The position numbers and the translations under genes are program-made. Of a stretch of DNA of 64,000 nucleotides, positions 8,333 to 16,640 are shown piece by piece. The stretch spans positions 16,046 to 80,045 of the forward strand of contig CAIJFI010000015.1 of NCBI GenBank assembly GCA_903819975.1, given 5' to 3'. The stretch's first letter is position 1; each line of letters begins with the position of its first letter. The notes under the pieces are model-generated. The model made no database searches and was not told the DNA's origin. It was given only the letters and a program-made list of their open reading frames with translations. Source of the stretch: an uncultured Bacteroidota bacterium. Lineage in GTDB: Bacteria > Bacteroidota > Bacteroidia > Chitinophagales > Chitinophagaceae.

Positions 8333-9550
8333 TTATTTTACTGCTAGCTTTTCTATTACAGCAAACACACTCATACTTCCCATTAATACTACTACAAGCC
8401 ATCCACTTACTTCAATCCAAATAGGATATTTATACTGTTTTAGAACGGGTAGCTTTCTGCTTGCAATAAGCATGATAGCTAATGCGAATGGCAGAATAAA
8501 TCCATTCAACAATCCTGCCAATAAAAGTAATTCTTTTGGTTTCCCAACAACTACAAATAGAGAAGTAGATAAAACAATAAATAAAGTGATAATTGCTTTT
8601 TCGTGTTTAATGATATTATGCTGCAAGTTTTTAATAAAACTAAAAGAAGTATAAGAAGCGCCTATCACCGAAGAAATTGCTGCACTCCAAAGTACAATGC
8701 CAAAAATGAATAATCCCCACCTGCCTCCTGCCGATTCAAATACAGTAGCAGCAGGGTTATTTTTGTCTAAATGAATTCCTTTACTTACAATTCCTACCGC
8801 AGCAAGAAATAATATATAACGCATAAAGGAAGAGATGAGAATGCCGGTGCCAGCGCTTTTTGTAACAAATTTTATTTGAGATGGACCAGCAATACCTGCG
8901 TCAATTAATCGGTGCGCACCAGAAAAAGTGATGTAGCCACCAACAGTTCCGCCAACAATGGTAACTATAGCAAGGAGTGAAATTTTTTCAGGTACAAATG
9001 TGTGATGCACAGCCTGTAAAATAGGAGGGTGGGCTGCATAAACAATAAGTAATGTAAGCCCAATTTTTATGATGCCTAAATACTTTGTGATTTGGTCAAG
9101 CATTTTCCCAACTTCTTGAATCCAAAATATAAGTATTGCAATAAGTCCACTTATAATAGCACCTTGCTCAAATGAAATACCTGTGAGTATATTTAATGCT
9201 AATCCGCAACCTGCAATATTTCCAATGTTAAAAGCAAAGCCGCCAATAATAACAAGTGTAGATAGGACATGACCTAAACCTGGAATCAATTCATTTGCAA
9301 TTTCTTGTGCGCGCATGCCACTTAATGTAATGCTTCGCCAAATATTAATTTGTGCCCCAAAATCTAATAAGATAGAAAGTAGAATTACAAAACCAAAACT
9401 AGTTATAAGTTGTTCTGTGTAAAAAGAAGTTTGCGTTAAAAAACCAGGTCCTATAGAAGAATTAGCCATTAAAAAAGCAGCGCCTAAACTAAGGCCTGTC
9501 ATAGATTTTAGGCTTGTGACAGGACTTGTATTATTAGTTTTTAATTTCAA
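8333..9550 (-). CDS. Nramp-fold transporter with altered metal-site motifs, last gene of the oxoprolinase operon
   Basis: A 405-aa, roughly 11-helix membrane protein of the Nramp (SLC11/LeuT-fold) superfamily. Two hallmark metal-binding motifs are missing. Helix 1 reads SSIGPGFLTQTS where metal transporters have DPGN, and helix 6 reads GGYITFSGAHRL where they have MPH. Metal transport is therefore doubtful. Its gene overlaps pxpA by 17 bp at the end of the 5-oxoprolinase operon. Bacillus subtilis also has an Nramp-like gene (ycsG) beside ycsF-kipI-kipA. From this context I infer uptake of 5-oxoproline or a related organic acid. Annotation as a metal-ion transporter would be the usual automatic result. 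Confidence 0.8.
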   Translation of the reverse strand: MKLKTNNTSPVTSLKSMTGLSLGAAFLMANSSIGPGFLTQTSFYTEQLITSFGFVILLSILLDFGAQINIWRSITLSGMRAQEIANELIPGLGHVLSTLVIIGGFAFNIGNIAGCGLALNILTGISFEQGAIISGLIAILIFWIQEVGKMLDQITKYLGIIKIGLTLLIVYAAHPPILQAVHHTFVPEKISLLAIVTIVGGTVGGYITFSGAHRLIDAGIAGPSQIKFVTKSAGTGILISSFMRYILFLAAVGIVSKGIHLDKNNPAATVFESAGGRWGLFIFGIVLWSAAISSVIGASYTSFSFIKNLQHNIIKHEKAIITLFIVLSTSLFVVVGKPKELLLLAGLLNGFILPFALAIMLIASRKLPVLKQYKYPIWIEVSGWLVVVLMGSMSVFAVIEKLAVK

Positions 9551-10277
9551 TATTATTGTTTTTTAAATCGGTAAATAATTTCTCTGCAAATTCAATTGCA
9601 TTTTCGCCATCGCCGTGTATGCAGATAGTATCCACTTTTAAATCTATGACATCTCCCTGCAAGGAAATTACTTTATGTTCTTTTATAATTTTTAATACCT
9701 GTTCACTTACTTTTTCCGCATCATGAATCATGGCATGATCCAGGTATCTAGGGGTAAGCTGTCCATTATTTTGATAGGTTCTATCTGCAAATGCTTCTCT
9801 GGAAAATGGTTGTCCAAGTAGGATTGCTTGTTGTATAGTGCAACTTCCACTTAGTCCATAAATGTTAATGAGTGGATCAATGGCCTGAATAGTTTGAATA
9901 AATATTTTGCTAAGAATTGGATCTTTTGCACAATCATTGTAAAGTGCCCCATGTAATTTAACATGATTAATGGAAGCGCCCATTGGCAAAGCAATTTTTT
10001 CAAATTGATAGTATTGCTCAGCTATTAATTCGGCTAATTCTAAAACAGATAAAAATTGTGAAACACGACCAAAGTTTTCTTTATCATCATATCCTGGATG
10101 CGCACCAATGGCTACATTGTGCTCTAATGCTAATTGAATGGTCCTTTTGATAGTATCTGCATTCCCGGCATGAAAGCCGCATGCAATATTTGCACTACTT
10201 ATAAAAGGCATAATAAAAGCTTCATTGCCTATACCTTCTCCCATATCGCAGTTAATATCAATACTGAAACTGTTCAT
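9534..10277 (-). CDS. pxpA: 5-oxoprolinase subunit PxpA (LamB/YcsF family)
   Basis: With PxpB and PxpC, this protein forms the ATP-dependent enzyme that opens 5-oxoproline (pyroglutamate), a spontaneous damage product of glutamine and glutamate, to L-glutamate. The 247-aa protein has the family signatures IDINCDMGEGIGNE at the N-terminus, SSANIACGFHAGNA near 28-41, AIGAHPGYDD near 57, KLHGALYND and, late, TICIHGDGENA. It overlaps pxpC by 20 bp upstream and the transporter gene by 17 bp downstream, so translation of the operon is probably coupled. Confidence 0.95.
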   Translation of the reverse strand: MNSFSIDINCDMGEGIGNEAFIMPFISSANIACGFHAGNADTIKRTIQLALEHNVAIGAHPGYDDKENFGRVSQFLSVLELAELIAEQYYQFEKIALPMGASINHVKLHGALYNDCAKDPILSKIFIQTIQAIDPLINIYGLSGSCTIQQAILLGQPFSREAFADRTYQNNGQLTPRYLDHAMIHDAEKVSEQVLKIIKEHKVISLQGDVIDLKVDTICIHGDGENAIEFAEKLFTDLKNNNIEIKN

Positions 10278-11169
10278 AAATGTTTCTATATAATTGATTT
10301 GCTTTATCCAGGTCTATTATTTCAAAATGAAAAGATTTATCGGTTTTCATTTGAGTAAATCTAGGTAAATCTACCAAAATTATTTGACCTAGGTTGGCAT
10401 AGCCACCAATGGTTTGATGATCGGCCATTAAAACAATGATGTCCCCACTAGGAAGCAATTGCAATGTTCCTCTTGTTACAGCGCTGGATAAAAAGGCGTT
10501 AGGGATATTTAGTTCAAGCTTGGGGCCAATAAGATTAAAACCCATTCTATTGGCCTGAGGAGACAATTTAAAGCCTTCATTTAGGATTTCAAATAAAGAA
10601 CTATCCTTAAGATACTTCCAACTAGGTCCAGGCAAAATTCTGATTGGACTATGGTTGTTAAAAACAATCTCTTGCGTATGCTCAACTAACTCATGTAACC
10701 TTAATTGATTCTGTTTGTTGGTATTAGGCTTTGGTTTATAAGGCAGCAACTGGTCTTTGTCTAATCTCTTCCCATTGTATGACTTGCTATTAAGCCATGC
10801 AGGATCCTCAAATTTCCCTTCAATGGCAATATAACTTGTCTTGCCCTCAATAGGTTGTAGCATGCTTAAAACGTCCTTTGATTTAACTTGGATTGCAGTG
10901 TTTAATTCGATACTCTTATCATTAATTACCGGCACAAAATTGGCGCCAGTGATACAAATGGTATAATCTTCTTCAAATTGAAATTGGCCAGAAGGGAAGT
11001 GTAATTCAATAACTGGATTATGAATGTCATTATGTAAAATATAATTACCTAGCCAAGCGGACATATAATCCATGCAGCCATTAGGTTGAATGCCTAAATG
11101 CTGATAGCCATATCTTCCATGGTCTTGTATAGAATCGGACAATCCTTTTTTAATTACTCTTATTGACAT
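10258..11169 (-). CDS. pxpC: 5-oxoprolinase subunit PxpC (KipA family)
   Basis: The carboxyltransferase-domain (AHS2/KipA) subunit of the PxpABC 5-oxoprolinase. The 303-aa protein starts MSIRVIKKGLSDSIQDHGRYGYQHLGI; the GRYGYQHLGI segment with its following PNGCMD is diagnostic. RILPGPSWK near residue 180 and ADHQTIGGYANLG near 249 also match. In older annotation the family is called biotin-dependent carboxylase or allophanate hydrolase subunit 2, but the adjacent pxpA and pxpB argue for oxoprolinase. It lies 5 bp after pxpB. Confidence 0.93.
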   Translation of the reverse strand: MSIRVIKKGLSDSIQDHGRYGYQHLGIQPNGCMDYMSAWLGNYILHNDIHNPVIELHFPSGQFQFEEDYTICITGANFVPVINDKSIELNTAIQVKSKDVLSMLQPIEGKTSYIAIEGKFEDPAWLNSKSYNGKRLDKDQLLPYKPKPNTNKQNQLRLHELVEHTQEIVFNNHSPIRILPGPSWKYLKDSSLFEILNEGFKLSPQANRMGFNLIGPKLELNIPNAFLSSAVTRGTLQLLPSGDIIVLMADHQTIGGYANLGQIILVDLPRFTQMKTDKSFHFEIIDLDKANQLYRNIYEQFQY

Positions 11170-11174
11170 CTGAA

Positions 11175-11906
11175 TTAATTATATTCGTTCATTTTATCAA
11201 AATCATTTTTTGAAATTGAATAATACTGAATTTTATCCCCCACTTTAAATTTCGCCAACACACTTGGGTTAGGATCAAATATTTTCCACGGTGTTCTTCC
11301 TATTATCTGCCAACCTCCGGGGCTATCACTTGGATAAATGCCCGTTTGTAATCCTGCAATACCAACACTTCCAGCAATTACTTGCATTCTAGGTTTTTCA
11401 TGTCTTGGCATTTGAATTTTTTCGTCAACTGTTCCCATGTATGCAAATCCAGGTAAAAAGCCAATGCTGTATACTTCATAAATTTTAGAAGTATGAATTT
11501 GAATAAGCGCATCAGTTGAAATATTTTTTGCTTTACTTAAACTTTCAATATCCATAGCAAAAGGCATTTCATAACAAACGGGCACTGCTATTATTTCTTT
11601 ACTTTCAATTAAACTAGTAGTTGGAATAAGGTCAAATTCATTTAAGATATGATTGCTAAATGCTACTAGATAATCTGTGGTGTTTTTTGAAGTATTTGAG
11701 AATTGAATAATGTCATATACCAATGTTAAAGTATGATAAGATGGTATAATGTCTTTAACTCCTGGCAATCCCTTTGATTTGATAAAATCGCTAAGCCTAG
11801 TAATGGTATGTACAATAAAAGGATCTATTTTTTCTTCAAGCGCAAACACAATGGCATGATCTCCAAGTGAATACACTGACCATTTGTTGATTTTATGATA
11901 CATCAA
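11175..11906 (-). CDS. pxpB: 5-oxoprolinase subunit PxpB (KipI family)
   Basis: The AHS1/KipI-type subunit of PxpABC and the first gene of the operon. The 243-aa protein has the family pattern YSLGDHAIVFALEE at the start, LPGVKDIIPSYHTLTLVYD near 50, YSIGFLPGFAYMGTVDEKI near 145, and GSVGIAGLQTGIYPSDSPGGWQIIGRT near 180, which includes the conserved SPGGW. Translation can begin at either of two adjacent ATG codons. The B. subtilis homologue KipI inhibits the sporulation kinase KinA, but that role has no relevance in a non-sporulating Bacteroidota. Confidence 0.93.
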   Translation of the reverse strand: MMYHKINKWSVYSLGDHAIVFALEEKIDPFIVHTITRLSDFIKSKGLPGVKDIIPSYHTLTLVYDIIQFSNTSKNTTDYLVAFSNHILNEFDLIPTTSLIESKEIIAVPVCYEMPFAMDIESLSKAKNISTDALIQIHTSKIYEVYSIGFLPGFAYMGTVDEKIQMPRHEKPRMQVIAGSVGIAGLQTGIYPSDSPGGWQIIGRTPWKIFDPNPSVLAKFKVGDKIQYYSISKNDFDKMNEYN

Positions 11907-12130
11907 GTTGTAGATTTTATAGCCTTCACAAAAGATAATGGTTTTATCTCATTTTTAACCATAATTGTCTATTATTTGTAGTTTTCAATAATTGGCTATT
12001 CATTATAAATTGACAGCCCTTTTTTGCTTTGCCTAATTACAAAAAAAGTTAATTTAGTGGTCAATTCCAAAGCCTACACAATCTGACGCAAAAATTGTAT
12101 AGTAATGGTATTTAAAATAAACAAGATTAT

Positions 12131-14407
12131 ATGAAAAGGATTTTTTTATTGCTTTTGACCGTTGTAATCATTGCAGTTGGTTTTGCTCAGACTACTAAGG
12201 ATGCCAAGAAGCATCAATTTGTAACAACTTTAATGTCTAAAATGACATTAGATGAAAAATTGGGTCAGCTTAATTTGCCAGCATCAAGCGATTTTGTAAC
12301 TGGTAGTGTAAGTAGTTCTGATATTGCAGATAAAGTTAAAGCAGGAAAAGTAGGTGGTGTATTTAATATTCGTTCAGTAACAAAAATTAAGGAACTGCAA
12401 CAGTTTGCAGTGAACAATACAAGAATGCATATTCCATTATTATTTGGGATGGATGTAATTCATGGATATCGTACAATTTTCCCCATACCATTAGGAATGT
12501 CTGCGACTTGGGATATGTCATTAGTGGAACGTTCTGCACAAATTGCAGCGAGTGAAGCGAGTGCAGATGGTATTCAATGGACATTTTCTCCAATGGTTGA
12601 CTTAACCAGAGATCCAAGATGGGGTAGAGTATCAGAAGGAAACGGTGAAGATGCTTTTTTAAGTTCAGCTATTGCAAAAGCCATGGTACATGGATATCAA
12701 GGGGATGATTTATCGGCACCCAATACTATTATTTCATGCGTTAAGCACTATGCATTATATGGAGCTGCCGAAGGTGGTAGAGATTATAACACAACCGATA
12801 TGAGTAGAGTAAGAATGTACAATGAATACTTTCCTCCTTATAAAGCTGCAGTTGATGCCGGTGTTGGTTCGGTAATGGTTTCATTTAATGAAATTGATGG
12901 AGTGCCTGCATCTGGTAATAAATGGTTGGTAGATGATGTATTAAGAAAACAATGGAAATTTGGCGGCTTTGTGGTGTCAGATTATACAGGTATTCCTGAA
13001 ATGTCTTCACATGGAATGGGAGATGCTCAAACTGTGAATGCCTTAGCAATGAATGCTGGGGTGGATATGGATATGGTAGGGGAAGGTTTTTTAAATACCA
13101 TGAAAAAATCAATGGCAGAAGGTAAAGTAACATTGGCTCAAATTAATAAAGCATGTGAAAGAATATTAGTAGCTAAATATGATTTGGGTTTATTTGATGA
13201 CCCATATCGTTATTGTAATGAAAAAAGATCTGCTACTGAAGTTTTTACTGCAGCGAATAGAGCAGAATCAAGAAAAATTGCAGCACAAAGTTTTGTATTA
13301 TTAAAGAACAATAATGTGTTGCCAATTGCAACAGGAAAGACTATTGCATTGGTTGGGCCTTTAGCAAATGCAAAAGAAAACATGACGGGTACATGGAGTG
13401 TTGGTGCCGATAATTCACAGTCAGTAACATTATTAAAAGGGTTAACAGATGCTGTTGGCACCAATGGTAAAGTGGTTTATGCAAAGGGATCGAATTTAGA
13501 AGATGATGCAGAAATGCAAAATCGTCAAACTATGTTTGGAAAAGATATTACACGTGATAATAGAACTGCACAACAAATGATTGATGAAGCCTTAGCGGTA
13601 AGTGCCAATGCAGATGTCATTGTAGCTGCATTAGGCGAAGGTGCTGAGAGTAGCGGAGAATGTGCCTCTAAGTCAAATATAGATATTCCAGAGGCTCAAA
13701 AACGTTTATTAAAAGCTTTAGTAGCAACAGGTAAACCAGTTGCATTGGTATTATTTAATGGTCGTCCTATTACTTTAAATTGGGAAAAAGAAAATGTACC
13801 TGCAATTTTAGATGTTTGGTTTGCAGGTTCAGAAGCTGGAGATGCCATTGCAGATGCATTGTTAGGCAAAGTAAATCCTTCAGGTAAATTAAGTATGAGT
13901 TTCCCTCAAAATGTGGGTCAAATTCCTATCTACTATAATCATAAAAATACAGGCCGTCCATTAACAGGAAAATGGTTTTCAAAGTTTCAATCTAATTATA
14001 TTGATGTTAGTAATGAGCCATTGTATCCATTTGGATATGGGTTAAGCTATACTCAATTTGAATATGGTGATATCCAATTATCTGCTAAAGAGTTAAAAGG
14101 GAACCAAAAATTAAAAGTAACTGTGAATGTAAAAAATACAGGATCAGTTGCAGGTAAGGAAGTGGTGCAATTGTATATAAGAGATGTAGTAGGTAGTATT
14201 ACAAGACCAGTTCAGGAATTAAAAGGCTTTAATAAAATAGAGTTGGCTGCTGGCGAAACTAAAACTGTAAGTTTTGAAATCACTCCAGAGTCATTAAAAT
14301 TCTACAATACAAATTTAAAATACGACTGGGAAGCAGGGGAATTTCAAATTATGGTTGGACCTAATTCACGCGACGTAAAAACAGTAAAAATAAACTGGAA
14401 TAAGTAA
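12131..14407 (+). CDS. bglX: Periplasmic beta-glucosidase, GH3 family (BglX-like)
   Basis: Removes terminal beta-linked glucose or related sugars from oligosaccharides in the periplasm. The 758-aa protein has a signal peptide (MKRIFLLLLTVVIIAVGFAQ). The GH3 N-terminal barrel shows KHYALYGAAEGGRDYN and the nucleophile Asp284 in GFVVSDYTG. The C-terminal domain starts with SFVLLKNNNVLPI and has GEGAESSGECASKSNI near the likely acid/base. A fibronectin-III-like domain with YPFGYGLSYTQFEY follows. Length and domain order match E. coli BglX (about 765 aa). It has a 224-bp upstream gap shared with the divergent pxp operon. It may act with the neighbouring regulator and permease in sugar use, but the genes face each other. 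Confidence 0.94.
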   Translation: MKRIFLLLLTVVIIAVGFAQTTKDAKKHQFVTTLMSKMTLDEKLGQLNLPASSDFVTGSVSSSDIADKVKAGKVGGVFNIRSVTKIKELQQFAVNNTRMHIPLLFGMDVIHGYRTIFPIPLGMSATWDMSLVERSAQIAASEASADGIQWTFSPMVDLTRDPRWGRVSEGNGEDAFLSSAIAKAMVHGYQGDDLSAPNTIISCVKHYALYGAAEGGRDYNTTDMSRVRMYNEYFPPYKAAVDAGVGSVMVSFNEIDGVPASGNKWLVDDVLRKQWKFGGFVVSDYTGIPEMSSHGMGDAQTVNALAMNAGVDMDMVGEGFLNTMKKSMAEGKVTLAQINKACERILVAKYDLGLFDDPYRYCNEKRSATEVFTAANRAESRKIAAQSFVLLKNNNVLPIATGKTIALVGPLANAKENMTGTWSVGADNSQSVTLLKGLTDAVGTNGKVVYAKGSNLEDDAEMQNRQTMFGKDITRDNRTAQQMIDEALAVSANADVIVAALGEGAESSGECASKSNIDIPEAQKRLLKALVATGKPVALVLFNGRPITLNWEKENVPAILDVWFAGSEAGDAIADALLGKVNPSGKLSMSFPQNVGQIPIYYNHKNTGRPLTGKWFSKFQSNYIDVSNEPLYPFGYGLSYTQFEYGDIQLSAKELKGNQKLKVTVNVKNTGSVAGKEVVQLYIRDVVGSITRPVQELKGFNKIELAAGETKTVSFEITPESLKFYNTNLKYDWEAGEFQIMVGPNSRDVKTVKINWNK

Positions 14408-14412
14408 GGTAG

Positions 14413-14600
14413 TTCAAATAAATTGCCACGCTATTTATTTGAAAAAATCATAAGAGGCTATGTTTGGATTAAAATATATTTCAAGTATTTTAATCCAAAC
14501 TAGCTACCAGGAACCCCAAATAAATTGCTTTGCTATTTATTTGGAAATCATTAGAGAAATATGGAAGTTGGTAATAAATTCTTCGAATTTACCAACTTCC
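14413..14600. repeat. Four tandem hairpins (two units of about 102 bp) between bglX and the Nudix regulator
   Basis: Hairpin 1 (14413-14443) and hairpin 3 (14516-14544) share the core AAATAAATTGCnnnGCTATTTATTT. Their outer pairs differ by matched changes, TT...AA becoming CC...GG. Hairpin 2 (14462-14500) has perfect 15-bp arms starting GTTTGGATTAAAATA. Hairpin 4 (14563-14600) pairs GGAAGTTGG with CCAACTTCC and includes the last codons of the regulator gene. The linkers, ATCATAAGAGGCTATG and ATCATTAGAGAAATATG, are also alike. None has a long T run, so they may be RNA-processing or weak bidirectional termination signals. Confidence 0.75.
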
Positions 14601-15374
14601 ATACAATCCCTCTTTCAGTGCCTTTTGATATTTCTTATCGTTAAAAGTATATAGGAAGGGGGCTTTGTGAGCACCGCCTTTTCTTGTTTCTGTTAATTTG
14701 TTAAGAATACCAAAGCTGATCATTTTACGCTGAAAATTTCTTCTATCAAGTTTTTGACCAAGAATAGTTTCATATAATTTTTGTAGCTCAGGCATCGTAA
14801 ATTTCTTAGGGAGTAAATTGCGACCAATAGGAAGGTAGGCAAGTTGTGTTCTAAGAGATTCTAATGCTTTTAAAATAATGGATTCGTGGTCCATCATTAG
14901 ATTGGTTAGTTTGTTTATATCAATCCATTCGGCTCCTTCGTTAGGAATTGAATGATCAATTTTCACTTCGGTAAAGTCTATCAATGCGTAATAACCAATG
15001 GTAATAAACCTTTGTAACAACCAATTGTCTTTAGGGATTTTAATCCCGTATTCAAGATACCTATTTTGATGAATTGATGCATCAGAGCGGTATGGTTCAC
15101 CAAAAGCATTAAACTGCTGCAAGAAAATATTATCAACTCCAGTGCGTTCGTGTAAAACACGATAAGCAGCTTGATCAATAGTTTCTTCTTTGTAAATAAA
15201 ACCACCAGGCAATGCAAGTTTATTGGATTGCGTTACTTTTAACAACAATACTTTTAAAATGTTTTCATGAAATCCAAAAATGGCACAGTCCACAGAGATG
15301 CCAGGTTGGTATATCTTGTCTCCTTTTTCTAAAACAACTTTAAAATTATTAGGTAGGGGTGCCTTTTTTGCCAT
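14589..15374 (-). CDS. Nudix-fold winged-helix transcriptional regulator (NrtR/AraR-like)
   Basis: A 261-aa protein with an N-terminal Nudix domain (about residues 20-160) and a C-terminal winged-helix DNA-binding domain (about 170-245, with LPKKFTMPELQKLYE and LDRRNFQRKM). The Nudix box at 58-80 keeps Gly58, Glu64, Arg72, Glu76 and Gly79. Val73 and Arg77 replace two of the acidic residues needed for hydrolysis, so the domain probably senses a ligand rather than cleaving it. In Bacteroides, members of this family control sugar utilisation (AraR). The dehydrogenase gene lies immediately upstream (5 bp), consistent with a catabolic operon regulated by this protein (inference). The ligand is unknown. 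Confidence 0.85.
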   Translation of the reverse strand: MAKKAPLPNNFKVVLEKGDKIYQPGISVDCAIFGFHENILKVLLLKVTQSNKLALPGGFIYKEETIDQAAYRVLHERTGVDNIFLQQFNAFGEPYRSDASIHQNRYLEYGIKIPKDNWLLQRFITIGYYALIDFTEVKIDHSIPNEGAEWIDINKLTNLMMDHESIILKALESLRTQLAYLPIGRNLLPKKFTMPELQKLYETILGQKLDRRNFQRKMISFGILNKLTETRKGGAHKAPFLYTFNDKKYQKALKEGLYGSW

Positions 15375-15379
15375 ACTAA

Positions 15380-16570
15380 TTAGTTAATAATCTGCTCGGT
15401 AATTTTGCCAGTTGTTTTATTTTTTAAGATTAATTTTTTAGCACCATAATGCGTCATTTCCTCTTTAACTAAATAATGTTCGGCATCATATTCAACTAAA
15501 TGACTTTCTTTTGTCAGTCCTTCTTGACCTCGCCAAATATCTAATTTAACAGGTTCCCATAATTTAGTCTTAGCCGATTTATAAGCAGCATCTAAAATAC
15601 AGTTAACTACGTAGCCGTCATAAAAAGTTTCCTTTGGTGCTACTCCTTTTTCCATTGAGTTAAACATATCCATGAACATATGGTTGTAGCCTAGTTCATT
15701 TAATTCATCACCAACAGGGAATAACCATCCACGATCGCTCTCAGCTTTTTCAGCAATATAGTCTCCACCTTTTCCAGTAGTAAACATTTCAAAACCGGTA
15801 CGTAAGAAACTATTTATCCAAATGGTTCCTTCGGTACCCATTACTTCGTCTCTTAAATCTAAACCACCTCTAAATGTCCAGCTTACTTCAAATTGACCAA
15901 TGGCACCATTCTCATATTTAACCAAGCCAATTGCATGATCTTCTGCATCGATGGGTTTAACCTGCGTATCTGCCCAACACATTACTTCTACTGGTTTAAT
16001 ATCTTTTCCAATATAACTTCTTGAAATTTCTACGCAATGACATCCAAGGTCTAAAATACATCCACCTCCAGCTTGCTCAATATCCCAAAACCAATCACTG
16101 TGTGGGCCAGGGTGGGTCTCACGAGACTTAGCCCAAAGAATGCGTCCTACAGCGCCTTCTTTAACACTTTGGCTTGCCTTAATAAACTTAGGGGTATATA
16201 CTAAGTCTTCAAGGTATCCATTAAAAATACCGGCTTCTTCTACAGCAATCAACATTCTTTTTGCTTCATCACTATTACGGCCTAATGGCTTTGTAGTCAT
16301 GACTGCTTTTTTATGTTTGCAACAAAGCATCACCGCTATTTCATGAATGTTATTAGGTAGTGATATACAAACCACATCCACATCGGGGTGTGCAATAGCG
16401 GCTTCCATATCTGTAGTCCAATGAGCACAATTATAATCTGCAGCAAATTTTACAGCCGATTCTTCTCGTCTTGCATAAATACTCACCACTTTATCTTTAC
16501 TTCTATAACCTTGCAGGGCATCAGCATAAAAACGGCCAATGAATCCTGCTCCTAACATTGCAATACGCAT
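15380..16570 (-). CDS. Gfo/Idh/MocA-family NAD(P)-dependent oxidoreductase
   Basis: A probable sugar or sugar-acid dehydrogenase of 396 aa in the cytoplasm. The Rossmann start MRIAMLGAGFIGRFYADAL binds the nicotinamide cofactor, and TTKPLGRN with Lys94 corresponds to the family's EKP catalytic lysine. GGGCILDLGCHCVEISR near 180 carries the usual substrate-site His. No signal peptide is present. It sits between a NupG-like permease and a Nudix regulator, pointing to oxidation of an imported sugar or polyol. A terminator separates it from the permease, so it may also have its own promoter. The substrate is not predictable. Confidence 0.88.
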   Translation of the reverse strand: MRIAMLGAGFIGRFYADALQGYRSKDKVVSIYARREESAVKFAADYNCAHWTTDMEAAIAHPDVDVVCISLPNNIHEIAVMLCCKHKKAVMTTKPLGRNSDEAKRMLIAVEEAGIFNGYLEDLVYTPKFIKASQSVKEGAVGRILWAKSRETHPGPHSDWFWDIEQAGGGCILDLGCHCVEISRSYIGKDIKPVEVMCWADTQVKPIDAEDHAIGLVKYENGAIGQFEVSWTFRGGLDLRDEVMGTEGTIWINSFLRTGFEMFTTGKGGDYIAEKAESDRGWLFPVGDELNELGYNHMFMDMFNSMEKGVAPKETFYDGYVVNCILDAAYKSAKTKLWEPVKLDIWRGQEGLTKESHLVEYDAEHYLVKEEMTHYGAKKLILKNKTTGKITEQIIN

Positions 16571-16595
16571 TTGAATAAATATTATGTTTTGAAAA

Positions 16596-16628
16596 ATAAA
16601 AAAAGCCTACCCCAAAGGATAGGCTTTT
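16596..16628 (-). terminator. Terminator after the NupG-like permease
   Basis: Read on the minus strand, AAAAGCCTATCC, a short loop and GGGTAGGCTTTTTTT form a stable stem ending in a T run, located between the permease stop and the dehydrogenase start. Confidence 0.8.
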
Positions 16629-16640
16629 AGAAATATAAAT

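Noticed and set aside
8271..8654. 127-codon plus-strand frame
   Set aside because: It is the antisense shadow of the Nramp-like transporter gene, whose reading frame is well supported.
14460..14654. 64-codon frame between bglX and the regulator
   Set aside because: Its sequence is the series of hairpins plus the antisense end of the regulator gene; inverted repeats explain it better.
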